Part shown: one piece after another, positions 32,464 to 43,788 of the stretch
Numbering within the stretch: the stretch's first letter is position 1
How the letters are laid out: each line of letters opens with the position of its first letter
From: Protopterus annectens
Lineage: Eukaryota > Chordata > Ceratodontiformes > Protopteridae
Direction of reading: 5' to 3'
DNA length: 64,000 nt
Assembly (NCBI RefSeq): GCF_019279795.1
Contig: NC_056725.1
Span: 1,615,879,801-1,615,943,800, forward strand
Program-made: the position numbers and the translations under genes
The notes under the pieces: generated by a model
Told to the model about the DNA's origin: nothing
The model's database searches: none
The model's input: the letters and a program-made list of their open reading frames with translations, nothing else

Positions 32464-32642
32464 ATCTGAGGTCAGGAAGGGATAGCAGGGGATTGTGGGT
32501 AAGGGGGAGGAGCTTGGAGCTAGGATCTTAGCTGTTGGAAGCTGCCTGCTCGGATCCGATATGGATCCGATAACCCATAGGTTGCTGACAAATGAAGTTT
32601 ACCTACTCTGATGGAACGTTATGGTAAGTACATAACTTCTAA
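32464..32642 (+). repeat. DIRS right inverted terminal repeat
   Basis: Inverse partner of the left repeat up to about 32605, plus an extension (gatggaacgttatgg...) complemented only in the internal region. The extended right end is usual for DIRS. Confidence 0.9.
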
Positions 32643-32682
32643 TTATTAACTTCTGCTAACAGTGCTACTATTCATTCAATGA

Positions 32683-32945
32683 TTTTATTTATTTATTTAA
32701 CATTTATTTACCAGAAAGTCTGACTTGGAACAAAGCCAATTTTCCATGGAGCCCCAGGGAGAAATGCTCCAGATGCTTGTTTTTGTAACGTTGGAGGAAA
32801 CTGGAGCACCTGGAGGAAACCCACACAAATGCAGAGAGGACATTCAGACTCTGCACAGAAGGCAGAACAGCCGAGAATTGAACCAGAGAACCTCTTGCTG
32901 TGAGGCGACTATGCCATCTCTGCACCACAACACCATCCAATTAAT
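32683..32945 (-). mobile_element. V-SINE copy
   Basis: On minus: tRNA-like head (A box TGGTGCAGAGATGG, then cgcctcacagcaagagg and B box GGTTCAATTC), then the strongly conserved V-SINE central segment (ttgtgtgggtttcctccagg, then tgctccagtttcctcc), then a LINE-derived tail ending in (AAAT)n at 32683-32705. It matches zebrafish DANA-type V-SINE as I remember it. V-SINEs also occur in lungfish and sharks. Confidence 0.88.
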
Positions 32946-33059
32946 CAGTTAATTAAAGATTGATCTCTCTTTTTTTTTAGCTGGGGTTTACTGAAAGAGA
33001 AACATGTAAATATGCATTGTATATTATACTATGTTGCTATTTTACTTTGCTTATGTTTT

Positions 33060-33210
33060 ACTATATAATATTTACTACTTGCTTAACTGTTAGTATTTCT
33101 ACTATGTATTATGGAGCTTTTCTCCCCAGGCCTACACTGAAAATGGGCTCCTTGATCCCAGTGGACCTCCCCGGTCATCAAACTGGAAATAAATAATAAA
33201 TAAATAAATA
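33060..33210 (+). mobile_element. L2-type LINE or SINE 3' end
   Basis: tatggagcttttctccccagg ... ctgaaaatggg ... cccagtggac ... ccccggtcatcaaa then (AAATA)n. The same end occurs at 1397-1508, and the V-SINE tail next to it (minus) is a diverged version. No coding part is attached. Confidence 0.6.
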
Positions 33211-34315
33211 TTCTTTATTTTGTAATTTGCTCTTAGTAATATGTCAGTGAACTGTGCATTCTTTTTTTTCTCATTTGAGGTTCAGTCTTTAGTGTTGTCG
33301 ACCATTTATGATATAATCATATCTAGCTATATATCTATATCTATACCTATATCAATATTGTATACTATGTAAATCATCTGCTTCATAATCACTTGGTAGC
33401 CATATAAAGACATGAAGCTGGTGGCAGTGGAAGACTTTCAGTGTGCTTGGTACAGGCGCCTTTGGGGAATACCTATAATGAAGAGTCATACATAACACTG
33501 GTCAATGACCATATACAATGTACAGGGCCTATATTACAATGCAGGATTAATGCATTCATAGCATACAGTCAGTCTCTGTCCTGCTGCAGGCTACTCATTC
33601 TGTTATATAAATAATAGTTATTACATGGAAATAGACATACCGATATTGGAATGCTTCATAAGTCAACACTAGTAATTCAGCATAGGAGATCCATCTCATG
33701 ATCTTTTGTGACCCACCACATTTGTTTTTGGGCCACTATGAAAGGAAGGGTTTAATAACAGTAAGTGCCATTTGTAATGTTTCAAACATAAAACAACAGT
33801 GAGATCCCTCATGGGCTAGTAACTGAGAAAACACTTATATTACAGGTATGGGGATTCATATTTGTTTTGTCTGAGATATATTCACTCAAATGAAATACAG
33901 AAATATAGTATATAGCAGCTGTGTAGTGTACTAGTGTGGCCTCCTTTTTAGATGCCCAAAGGGCATTTTTTCATGGAAACAGGTGAATTTTGTAGGACAA
34001 ATTATTTTTGCAATGACTGCAAATGACTTGACTTGATTTTGGCCAAAATATTTTTTTTTTATGGAATTTGAATTCTGTTTATTTTTCATATTAAATGTTT
34101 CAGGTAGACAATAACTGTTTTATGTAACAGTTAGAGGAAGTATTTTTTGTCTTAAAATCTGGGGACATTTGCCATTTTTGTCCTTCATAAAAGACTGGTA
34201 GTAAGGCTACAGATAGGGGTGGTAGTGGGGGCTGTTTTGTATATTATACTTTAAAACACTTTGCCTTTAATGTATTACCTAGCAAATAATGCATTAGCTT
34301 ATACCTATATGAGAC
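33210..34315. other. No gene seen
   Basis: AT-rich with short homopolymers. No domain, repeat boundary or conserved motif recognised. Confidence 0.4.
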
Positions 34316-34316
34316 A

Positions 34317-34406
34317 GTGTGTGTGTGATATGAGACAGTGTGTGTGTGTGTGTGTGTGTGCGTGTGTGCGTGTGTGCGTGTGTGCGTGTGTGTGTGTGAT
34401 ATGAGA

Positions 34407-34488
<82 letters not shown>
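34317..34488. repeat. (GT)n microsatellite with tandem higher-order blocks
   Basis: Three GT runs separated by repeated gatatgagacagt units, some with tgtgtgcg variants. The repeated atgagacagtgtgtg block indicates local duplication of repeat plus flank. Frames through it are artefacts. Confidence 0.95.
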
Positions 34489-34489
<1 letters not shown>

Positions 34490-34490
<1 letters not shown>

Positions 34491-37140
34491 TGTCTATGTA
34501 ACTGTGTATAATTGCTACGCTCTTGTTGCCTCCACTGAATGTGACAGCCTTTTTCTGCACAGCTGAAATTTTCTATGCTCTCTTGACTTGAACTCACATC
34601 AGCTTTAATGAAGTGTGCTGCTGTCATGCTATACTGCACTACTCTGGGTCATGTTTGTAAAACGCCACTCATGATCAGTGCCTATGTCCTTATTAAGGTA
34701 CTAACAATGCACCTATGCTGCAAATCATTACTGTCAAAAAGTAACATTCTTCCAAGCTGTTTCCCCTTTGTGAGATTATCAGATTTATTTTTCACTTTTA
34801 CATTCTCTGCTTCCTTCATTTAAGTGGCAGTAGTCACTTTTCACAAATCCCTTTTGAAAACGCTAGAATGAATTTTCATACTCCTTTTAGTAACTTTTAC
34901 CACGGTGATGTTTTTTCCTGAGATGTCTTTCTCCAAAATGAGGTACAGTATGGCAATTAGCTGCATACCAGACAGCGATACTGGTACCTATGTTTGCTCA
35001 TGACCATCCCACAAACTCTGTTCATACAAAGCTTTGATACTGAAATATTAATTCCTGGACACCCTGTAAAAATAATTCCAGCATTTTATCACTTCAGCCT
35101 CAGACTTGCTTCATTGTTTATCTTACTCTTAAGGTAACATTTTGGCACAGTAGAATAGTTGATTTGCTCTGATATGTCAATAATTTATGAAGGAGGTTAT
35201 TCTATTCATAACAGAGGCTGAGTTAGAATGAACCATGATGTTAAAAACAGTAGCAGTAACAGCAAGAAACAACCTGGTAATCAGTTTCACAGGAGTATAC
35301 AAGTTGAAGGCATAATCAGCAGTATGAAAGCTAGCAGGAGGCAGAAGATGATACTATTTTTGCTTCCTGTGTTGCTTAGTTGCTTGTTATCTTAATAGTG
35401 TGACTGCACTAAAAATAGGCGTTTAAGTATACACAGTAGCATGCCATAAAATGAAATACTATGCTGTACAATGCAGTAAACAAGTCTCACCAGTAGGTGT
35501 CACTAAAACATAAGTGCATGAGTTTACACACATGCACAGATGCTGTTGAAGATGTGCATTATAGACTGATGCATTAAAACAAATATAGATTTATAGGCAC
35601 ACACTCTTGTTGAATAAGCACATTATAGACAAATACATTGATGGAAAAACATTTATTTCAGGGCCAGGAAATATCTGCTCAGTATCTAAGAGAAATCGGC
35701 ATAATTCACATCATGTTCTGCAATGTACATGTCAAAATCTTTACATAATATAAAGTAAAATTAATTGTCTGTATAAATACTAGCAATGTGTACATATGAG
35801 CATTCTAAATTATTTTAAAGAAAACGTTTGTGCCATTTTCTTTCTTTCTTTTATTCAATACAAACAACCTTTAAAGTATAGAAAAGGAAAAAAGCCTGTC
35901 AAGAAATTTTGGTAACTGGCCTTCTATAAGAAAATGTTTGCACAGTAACGTGGTCACTAAATAACAACTACATTCATTCAGTAAGATCATTTTCTTGTCA
36001 AGTGCACAAGGGAAGTACACATTTTGCTTGGCATCCAGTTGTACTTGCTTTCTTTTCCTATGGTCCTGTGTGACTATTTTATGTAATCCCGAACACTTCA
36101 TTCTGTTTATATGGATAATTTCTATTAGCAGCTTTGTCCTTGAGCCAGTCTTTTCTCATCCATTTTTCTCACACATCATATGTTACTCTAGAAACTCATC
36201 TGTATTTCATGTCCCATCATTCCTTAAGAACTGCTTTCTATACAATGTTGTAACTTGCTTTAAGCCTTGACATTTTATTTCTTATTCATTTTCTGATTTG
36301 GGGATTGATTCACAGGGAGAGTTTTATGCTGCATAAACACCAAATGTCTGCTGTCACACTTAAGAGTTTCTCAAGTTCAATCTAGTGGTTTAAAGAACAG
36401 ATCATAGGCACTCTCTGTGTCAGTCGTGCGCAACATCAGTTGTTGCTGATTTTGTGCCTTCTTTTTTCTTTTAATAAGTTTAATAGTTTTCAGTGAAGAA
36501 GTCCTACTGCCAAGTGTCTCCCCAGTCACATCAACATGCTTAATGAAGATCTGATGATGTTTTCAGAAATAAATACAGAAATGGAATAACAAAACCAAGT
36601 GATGTAAAGTATTCAGTATCCTACCTTTTGATATACCAAAATAATAGTTTTATTAAAATAAATATGAATTATTTCACAGGCTTAAGGTTTTTTTTATGTG
36701 AACTAAACAGAGCAATGGGATTCTAGAGTTAACATTATAGATACAAATGCTAAAAATTAAGCTTTTGTCTTGATGTTACAAAGAATAACAGTGATATTTC
36801 TAAACTGTTTTGATGACCACTTGTAAACGAATTGTTTGTAGATCACACCTCCATATGATTTTCAGCCATCTATTTTATGGCACATCCACAATATTGATAT
36901 TTCTTGTTTTTCATTAACATTTTGTCTTTTGCCTTATTTTCATCCCAGACTCATTTTAATCTATTATATTTTATTTGCATTGTGCTATAAAATAACTTTC
37001 ATGAAAATTGCTCTGTCTGGAAAGTTAAAAGATATACAAGAGAACTTGCCTCAGATGACTGGCTTTCCTATAGCAGTCCAGAGGAATATGAGAAGATTCC
37101 AGCTTTCTCAGCTTTAGTACTCAGTAAGTACGAAATGTAA
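34490..37140. other. No gene seen; one CTCF-like site
   Basis: At 35489-35502 the text accagtaggtgtca is one base away from a CTCF core on plus. Otherwise there are only short frames and AT-rich sequence. Confidence 0.35.
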
Positions 37141-38590
37141 GACACCATTAGAACTGGGGAGTCCACCTCTACAAAGAGGTCAGTCACAAGAGGGCTACCT
37201 CAGGGATTGGTCCTGGGATTGCTTCTTTTTGCCATTTATTTCTTTGAAATCAAAGCTAATGTCAGTGGCCTCTGGCTGACTAAATTTACAGATGATTGCA
37301 AATTAGGAGCTGTTATTAAATTCATCACTGACACAAATGTTCTCTACGAAGGGCTGACATAGACAAATAACTGTTCTCAAATCCATGGATTAAAACTAAA
37401 TGCCAAGAAATGCAGAATAGTAGCCTTTGGGAGGTTACCTACCCCTGGTAACTATAATGTAGACAACACACCCCTAAGAGTGAACCCAGCAGTCAAGGAC
37501 TTGGGGACACACATGGACAGTAATCTAGCCTTTGCCATCACACGTCTACAGTAGTGAGAAGCTAATTCTATGTTGTGTAACTTCTAAGCAAAGGTATAGC
37601 ATCAAGGTCCAAGGAGGTCATTGTTCCACTGTATTTGGCATTCATCAGGCCTATCATTGAGTATAATGCCCCCTTTGGTATGTACCTAACCAGGCACATC
37701 CAACAATTGGAACATCCACACAGATTCCTCACTAAAAGAATACAAGGCATAAGTAACATGCCCTATGCAGACAGTGCGATGGCCCTAACCCTGTATCCTG
37801 TCTCTAATAGGTTACTGAGGGGAGATCTATGCCTGGCATAAAAGGTATTGTCAGACCCAACCAACTCTTAAATTCTTAGTGCAAAACATATCTGGACAAA
37901 GCTTAAAATAATGGGGGGGGGTGTCCAAAAATAGGGGCAGATTATAAATATTGCTGTTATGGATGTAGAAAGTTGTTAGAATAATATGATTTGTGTTAGC
38001 ATTCATTTTTGAAGGATACGAAGTCTGAAACTCAAATTTATATAATTCTATAGGGACTTCAATCTACAGTTTTCTGCCAGAAAACCAAACGTTTATGAGG
38101 AACAGACCAAACAGTCTAAAATTATGAGGCAAACATTTTGGCGTTTCTGTATCTGGACAGTTGAGAGTATGGATCTCCTGCATATCTGCAAAACAAACAG
38201 CACCAGAATTTCCCATTCTAAAGATTTAAATCTTGCCTGTGATATAAATAGGACCTGCTGAAAAGGCAGGTATGTATCACAGCGATTACCCCTTCTCTGG
38301 AACAGGCTCTCCATTCATGTGAAGCAGAGCGCCTCCCTAACCCAATTCAAGTGTAACTTGGACAATTGAATGGGGAGCAGGAAATTCACCTCTGTCTTGG
38401 TGCCTATATCTCTATTGGACACATGCAGACTGTAAAGGGTTAATCTCCCAGGCCTCTGCTTGTAAATGTTTCATCTCTCAAGAACCTGCAAACACTTATC
38501 ATAGGTACCAACATTTGTCAGAGATTTGGGATGCATGACTAGGCTTAAAAAGGCCCTTGTGGTTGTTAGCCTAGTACATACATATGAACG
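37140..38590 (+). pseudogene. CR1-like LINE copy C, 5'-truncated
   Basis: Begins in the RT at the GxxxG stretch before motif C, then FTDDCKLGAVIKF (usual FADD), LNAKKCRIVAFGRLPTPGNY, NTPLRVNPAVKDLGTHMDSN and RPIIEYNAPFGMYLTRHIQQ, near-identical in layout to copy B. After an insertion at 37860-38170 it resumes with HICKTNSTRISHSKDLNL, and ends with a CR1 3' UTR to about 38590. Several stops. Very like copy B, so the same subfamily. Confidence 0.88.
37860..38170 (+). mobile_element. Short insertion in CR1 copy C
   Basis: The CR1 protein breaks at about 37858 and resumes at about 38170. The right end (gccagaaaac..atgaggaacagacc...cagttgagagtatgg) matches 7980-8072. Left end ccaactctt and right end (reverse complement) ctctcaactg share a short inverted match. 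Probably a non-autonomous DNA element. Confidence 0.6.
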
Positions 38591-39670
38591 TATTACTTTT
38601 TACTCCATTACTCTCTAAACTAACAAGGCAAACCTAACAATATGTTGTTGCACAGTTAAAATAAATTTATATCTCCTCAATTCTGTAGTTGGTTCTAGAA
38701 CTAATATTCAGATATTATTTGGCACATGACGGCTGGCATGTAACAAACATTTTCGTCTCATATAGTTTTTAAACAAATATCTGTCAATGAGGAACTTTCT
38801 TTTTTAAGTTAACTTTTCTAGCAGATTGTTATGTCAGCAATATCACACAAAGTGGAATGAAGTGAACAGATGCTACTCCATGTCCAAAATGGTGTCATGA
38901 AGCACATAGCTTGTTTGTTTTGCTTGTGGATTTGTTGCATGCAGTTCTTTTCTAAGTATCACCAAGTGAACAAAAATCCATTTTATATTGTAAACAATGG
39001 AGAAAGACAAACAATGGAAACTTAGGTACAGCATAGAATAACCAGTTAGAATAAGTAACATGTTTGGAAGAGACAGGAAAATATCCAGCTATACAGAGGA
39101 AATATATTTGGACACAAGTAAAACATGGAAACAACTTAAAAAGCATCTAGAAACCATGAGTAAAACCAAGACCTTGAGATGAAGGTAGCAATGCTAACCA
39201 TTATGCTTCAGTGACAACTGCTTTAAGATCATGACTTCTGCTACTTTTATATCTGTAAAGTGAACAAGTCTGAATTACCTTACACATTTTTGACTCATCT
39301 CTGGCAAACATCCTTTTAAATGCAGGGAGGTTATGCATATCATGTAAAATGATAAAACATTTTCTTATTATATCAATACTGTTTTGTTGAAAGAGTGGCA
39401 GAGGAGTTATTTCTTACATCTGTTTTGTAATTATGTTGAAATTCACTTCTATGTGATTTTACTTTTATACTACTGGATTACAGTTGTGCAGTGAAATCTA
39501 CTTTCTTATCCTGTTGTTACTGGTGGTGAAGCTGGGAAACTACCACAACATCCCCAAGGACAAGTGTTCAATCTGCATTCAAATTGCAATAAGATGTGAA
39601 CTCACTCCAGCTGAGAGAATTGATCCGGAATAAGAGGAAGGGAAGAAGGGGGTGTATGGAAAGAATATGA
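38590..39670. other. No gene seen
   Basis: AT-rich, only short frames. No repeat recognised. Confidence 0.4.
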
Positions 39671-39890
39671 CCAGCATAGTGGTTCAGTGGAACCTCTGCT
39701 GCAGAGCTCTAGGGTGCAGGGTTCAGCCCTGACTTTTGTCTGCATGGAGTTTGCATGCTCTTCTCATGACTGTATGAGTGTTCTGTGAGTACATCTGATT
39801 CTTCTCACATCCCAAAGACTTGCTGATTGTTTAGGGTTTCTGTTGAAATGCTGAGGATCATAACTGTAATCCATGGAATACTAAGATTGC
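39670..39890 (+). mobile_element. V-SINE copy (diverged)
   Basis: Head agcatagtggttcagtggaac...cagggttcagccctgac (A and B boxes), then gcatggagtttgcatgctc...catcccaaagacttgc, matching the V-SINE head and central segment. The central part is decayed and no tail was found. Confidence 0.8.
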
Positions 39891-40034
39891 AAGTGTGAAA
39901 TGGGAGCTTTTAAGTCATAGGTGTAATAACTCAGTATATTACCTCTCCATTAAGGTACAGCAGTTTCAGAGTCAGTATATGTAAGTAGTAGGGGTGTGAA
40001 GAGGCAAGCCCCAAACACCACGGTGGTACAATGG

Positions 40035-40440
40035 GTGAATGTTGCTTATCTTGACCTGACCAAGGCTTTTGACCCTATATGACATGCTGGTTTTATCGAA
40101 AAAGTTAGACAAACTTAATGTAGACTGCTACATTGTTCACTGAATTGCAAACTGGCTATCCAGCAGATCCCAAGTAGTTGAAGTTGCTGGTACCTTCTCT
40201 GAATGTAAAATTATAACTAGTGGGATACTGTAGGAATCAGTGTTAGTTCCCTTCCTGTTTGGCATTTATTTTGCATTTAAGCCACTATCCCTGAAGTGTG
40301 GTAGACAGGTTTGCTGATGACTACAAGCCCGGCACTATCTGCTCATCCACTGACACTAAACTGCTTCAAAAATTGCTGGCACATACCTGGTGTACTGTAA
40401 ACAGTCTGAAGCTAACAAAGGCCCCATGGCAGTTATTTAA
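40035..40440 (+). pseudogene. CR1-like RT fragment
   Basis: Starts VNVAYLDLTKAFDPI, the RT motif A block seen in the other CR1 copies, then in shifted frames a VLGxxLF-type block and FADDYKPGTI (motif C) near 40308. Truncated at both ends, ending before a (TA)n run. Many stops. Confidence 0.8.
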
Positions 40441-40447
40441 AAAAGAG

Positions 40448-40452
<5 letters not shown>

Positions 40453-40514
<62 letters not shown>

Positions 40515-40541
40515 CACACACACATACATACATACATACAT
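40453..40541. repeat. (TA)n-(CA)n-(CATA)n microsatellite
   Basis: About 29 TA units then short CACA and CATA runs, directly beside the 3' end of the L1/Tx1-like LINE. Confidence 0.95.
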
Positions 40542-41481
40542 ATAGCTTATATACAATGCCTTTTATTTACATAGCTGCATTATTTACATATATTTACAAA
40601 CTTTTACATTTTATACATTGTTTTAACTGTGTACCCCCACCTTTTTTCCATAGCTAAAATCATATTTTCTCCAAAATATTTGCCATCACCCATTTTCCAT
40701 TAAACTTGATTTTATTAACTCTTTCAGTCCATATTTTCCATATGACATAACATATAATTCTGTCAGGTGTTTTAGCTTCTTCTTGTTTTTTTTCCCACCA
40801 TAATAACTACATTCAATCATATTCATGTTTATCTGTTCCACATTTTTATATTCCTTTAACATATTACATCTTCATATTTTATTCCATAAATCCTTTACTC
40901 TTATACAATTCAAAAATACATGTTCTGTAGTTTCATATTCTCCATATATATGACATATTCTATCTTGTGTTTTTTACATGGCATATTTGCCTTACAAGGT
41001 AAATTTCTTATGGATAATATCCAAAAGAAATCATTGCATTCATGGGTCTTTTTGTACAATATAAATCTCATTTTTATTGCCTTTTTACCTCCATTTCTAA
41101 ATCTTTCCATGAATGAATATAATAAAAGGCTTTCATAATATTCTGATGACATTCTTTTCTATCCTTCTCAGTTTCATCTATTTTTAATTTCCATAGCATG
41201 GTTTTATTTTGGTATTCTTTAAATTTTTCATTAACATCTTCATTAAGTCATTTACCTGCCTCCATTTCCCAAAACACTTGATATTTATTTATTTTTGACA
41301 ATACTATCAATAATATTTTCAACATTTATATAACATTTCAAGGCTTCATGTAAGTTCATTAATGGTGCATACACTATAGGATTCAACAATCCCAGTCCTC
41401 CTTGTTCTTTTTTCATATATAATAGTCTTCTTTTGACTGGATTCAACCTGGAACCCCATATAAAGGACAATAATATGTTCA

Positions 41482-41709
41482 GAAGAAATATAGTTTTTAG
41501 ATGGCTTTTTGAAGTTATATGTTGGTTCTTTAAATTTTAATTGCTTTTAATTACATTTAGGGTTAACCATGATGTATATATGGGTGGAGCTCTGTAATGA
41601 ATATTGTCTGATGAAGCAGCTTGACTGCGAAAGCGCTCACCGTTATTGTTTGTTACAGTTTATTAAAGTTATTTATTGCCGTGGTCCAGTGCTCGCATAT
41701 TTTTATGAA
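41482..41709 (+). mobile_element. Solo Penelope terminal fragment with 13-bp target duplication
   Basis: Flanked on both sides by aataatatgttca (41469-41481 and 41710-41722), a perfect 13-base duplication. The fragment has no coding part but holds the terminal motif GTCTGATGAAGCAG...CTGCGAAAGCGCT and a tail tttattaaagttatttattg like the ends of Penelope 2. A heavily 5'-truncated insertion into the LINE. Confidence 0.85.
41607..41643 (+). ncRNA. Hammerhead-like core motif, canonical boxes
   Basis: CTGATGA (41608-41614), a 4-bp stem GCAG/CTGC with a 5-base loop, then GAAA (41629-41632). These are the two conserved boxes and stem II of a hammerhead ribozyme. Stem III after GAAA and stem I are not obvious, so activity is doubtful. 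Confidence 0.5.
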
Positions 41710-42244
41710 AATAATATGTTCATTAACTATTTTTCATATTTTGTAGGAATCATATAATTATTTGCTATATAAGCAAATTTTTTTATCACCATCATATTTA
41801 CCAACTAAGCTTTCTTCCTATATGAGAATTAAAATGATTTCCAAAATAATATCATAACTGTTATTTCTTTAAATAACATTTTTTACTGTTCTTCTACATA
41901 CACATTTTGTCCAAACTTTATTCCCAAAACTTCTATAACCTCCATATTAAATTTTATGCCATTCATGTTTCCTATCAGACCAAAACCTTTACTTTTTTCT
42001 TTATTTATATATAATCCAATTTCATTTAATATGATTTGCTTTTGAATGACTGTTTCCATATCTTCTTTATCACTTGTAATTATTATAATGACATCAGCAT
42101 AGGTATACATTACTGGTAATTGTAGTTCACTCCATATTCTGTATCCTGCTTTGTCTTCCATTTTATTAATTTTGTTTACTATCATATTCATAATCATTGA
42201 AAATATAATACTACTACTAGCTGGGCATCCTTGTCTTATTCCAG

Positions 42245-42515
42245 GTCTTATAGGTTAGATTTCATAAGTTTAGGTCTAGGCCTATATAAGCCTAACAGCT
42301 AGAAGTGTATGTAGTTACACCCTTAGATAGGAGAAATAATACTACACCTTTTTTTTTTTTACTACGCCTCTGTCTAGTAGAGAAGAGATGAAGAGATGAC
42401 CCGTGTCTCATTCAGTCCTAACTGACTAGTACAGTATCAAACAAGGCTTGCAGGTCTTGAACCTGCCTACTGCACTCAGTCACTGGATTTACAACTAAGC
42501 CATCTTATTTGAAGC
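42245..42515 (-). mobile_element. tRNA-derived SINE with CR1-like tail
   Basis: On minus the head has A box TGGCTTAGTTGTAA at about 42503 and B box GGTTCAAGACC at about 42464, spaced about 39 bases, as in tRNA genes. The body is about 170 bases. The end reads ggcttatataggcctag...cttatgaaatctaacctata, which matches CR1 3' UTR text at 15119-15180 and 38545-38590, so the SINE probably borrows CR1 machinery. It sits within the LINE RT just at motif B. Confidence 0.75.
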
Positions 42516-43788
42516 TTTTCATCACTAATCCATCCATTAACATTAAGTTTAACAATAAGCAACATTTCTATTATAAACTGATTAAATTACATTTATTATT
42601 CTTTTACTAATGTTATATGCATTTAAAATATCCCATAACATTTCATGTTTAATTATATCATATACTTAAGTCTCCTATCATAATTTTTGCATTAACATTT
42701 GTATTTATGATATCATCCACCACTTTTTTTTAATCCATAACAAGTCTTGCACTCCTTTCCTTTTCTGCCAAATACACTTTGCTCATATAACTTTTGCATT
42801 CTGTTTGTTAATCCTTTAGTTAAGATTCTCATAAAAATCTTAAAATCTGTATTATTTAAAGTTATAGGTCTCCAATTCATTATATCATCTTTGTCTCCTT
42901 TTTTCCATATAAACTTTATAACCCCTATACATATTTCTTTATAGTTTATTCTCATTTCCAACCATTTATTCAATACTTCTATGAATTTAACTTTTTTCCA
43001 ATATTCCATATCATTATACATATTATATTTGATACCATCTAAACCTTTTGATGTATTCATATTTATGTCTTTCAACACTTCATTTACTTCTTCAATACTT
43101 ATGCTTTTCTTTACATATATATTATCCTCTATTTAATCTGCTTGTTTTATATTTTCTTTTGTTTTTATTTATTTTTTTATATAAAAATCAAATATATATA
43201 GTTTAATAATTTTGTATACCTTCCAGTGTTTTACTTGTATTCCTTCTTTATTCTTTAGCTCTCTTATTATTCTATTTTCTTCTTTAACTACTTTACTTGA
43301 ATAAGGTGCTGCTACTTCTTTTTTCCCTTGTAAACAATATTTTTGTTTATATAACAGCTTATTGATGTTTATTTGATTCTTTTCATATATTTCTCTTTCT
43401 TTCACATAGAATATTTGCTCTTTATTTACTATGTATTGAAATATTTCTTGGGTTATTATCATATACCATTCTTTTCTTTCTTTCTCTTATTTTCAATACA
43501 TCCTAAAAAACATACTTTATATTTTTCTTTAAAACTAATCTACCATATAGTATAATTTTTATAAAATTCTCTCATATCTATATGATTCTCCCATAATGTA
43601 TATATTACTTTCTTGTCTTCTTGTTCTAGTTTTTTTAGCTAATCTTTTAATTCCTTTTCCTATTTTTATATAATCTTCCTTTTGATGTATTCTTATCCAT
43701 ATTGCTAAATGATCATAAAAATCTGGTCTCTTTTACTCTTTGCTGTATAATTTTTAACCCTTCTGATATAAAAAATAGTCAATTTCAG

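Larger units (their letters stand above)
27196..32642 (+). mobile_element. DIRS-type tyrosine-recombinase retrotransposon, complete ends, mutated genes
   Basis: About 5.4 kb with every structural mark of DIRS: inverted terminal repeats (27196-27345 and 32464-32642), a gag-like ORF with a CX2C..C-X2-C finger, RT-RNase H, a tyrosine recombinase, and an internal complementary region at 32234-32337 that fuses the complements of both outer ends. DIRS elements replicate through a circular DNA joined by recombinase and leave no target duplication; none is seen here. Stops in gag, RT, RNase H and recombinase make this copy dependent on others or dead. Confidence 0.95.
41285..43078 (-). pseudogene. 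L1/Tx1-like reverse transcriptase
   Basis: Starts LKDINMNTSKGLDGIKYNMY, then GVIKFIWKKGDKDDIMNWRP, ITLNNTDFKIFMRILTKGL (finger and palm blocks), GIRQGCPAS-type motif B at about 42230 broken by a SINE, and VMYTYADVIIIIT at about 42095, where the expected YADD seems to have lost one aspartate codon. The C-terminal block FIWGSRLNPVKRRLLYMKKE with GGLGL follows after the Penelope insertion. Non-functional. Confidence 0.8.

Noticed and set aside
32860..32945. tRNA gene on minus
   Set aside because: It is the head of a V-SINE; the conserved V-SINE centre follows.
35489..35502. CTCF site
   Set aside because: One mismatch at an important position; kept only as a note.
42440..42515. Functional tRNA gene on minus
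   Set aside because: A and B boxes are present but the flanking sequence does not form an acceptor stem and the unit continues into a SINE body and CR1-like tail.
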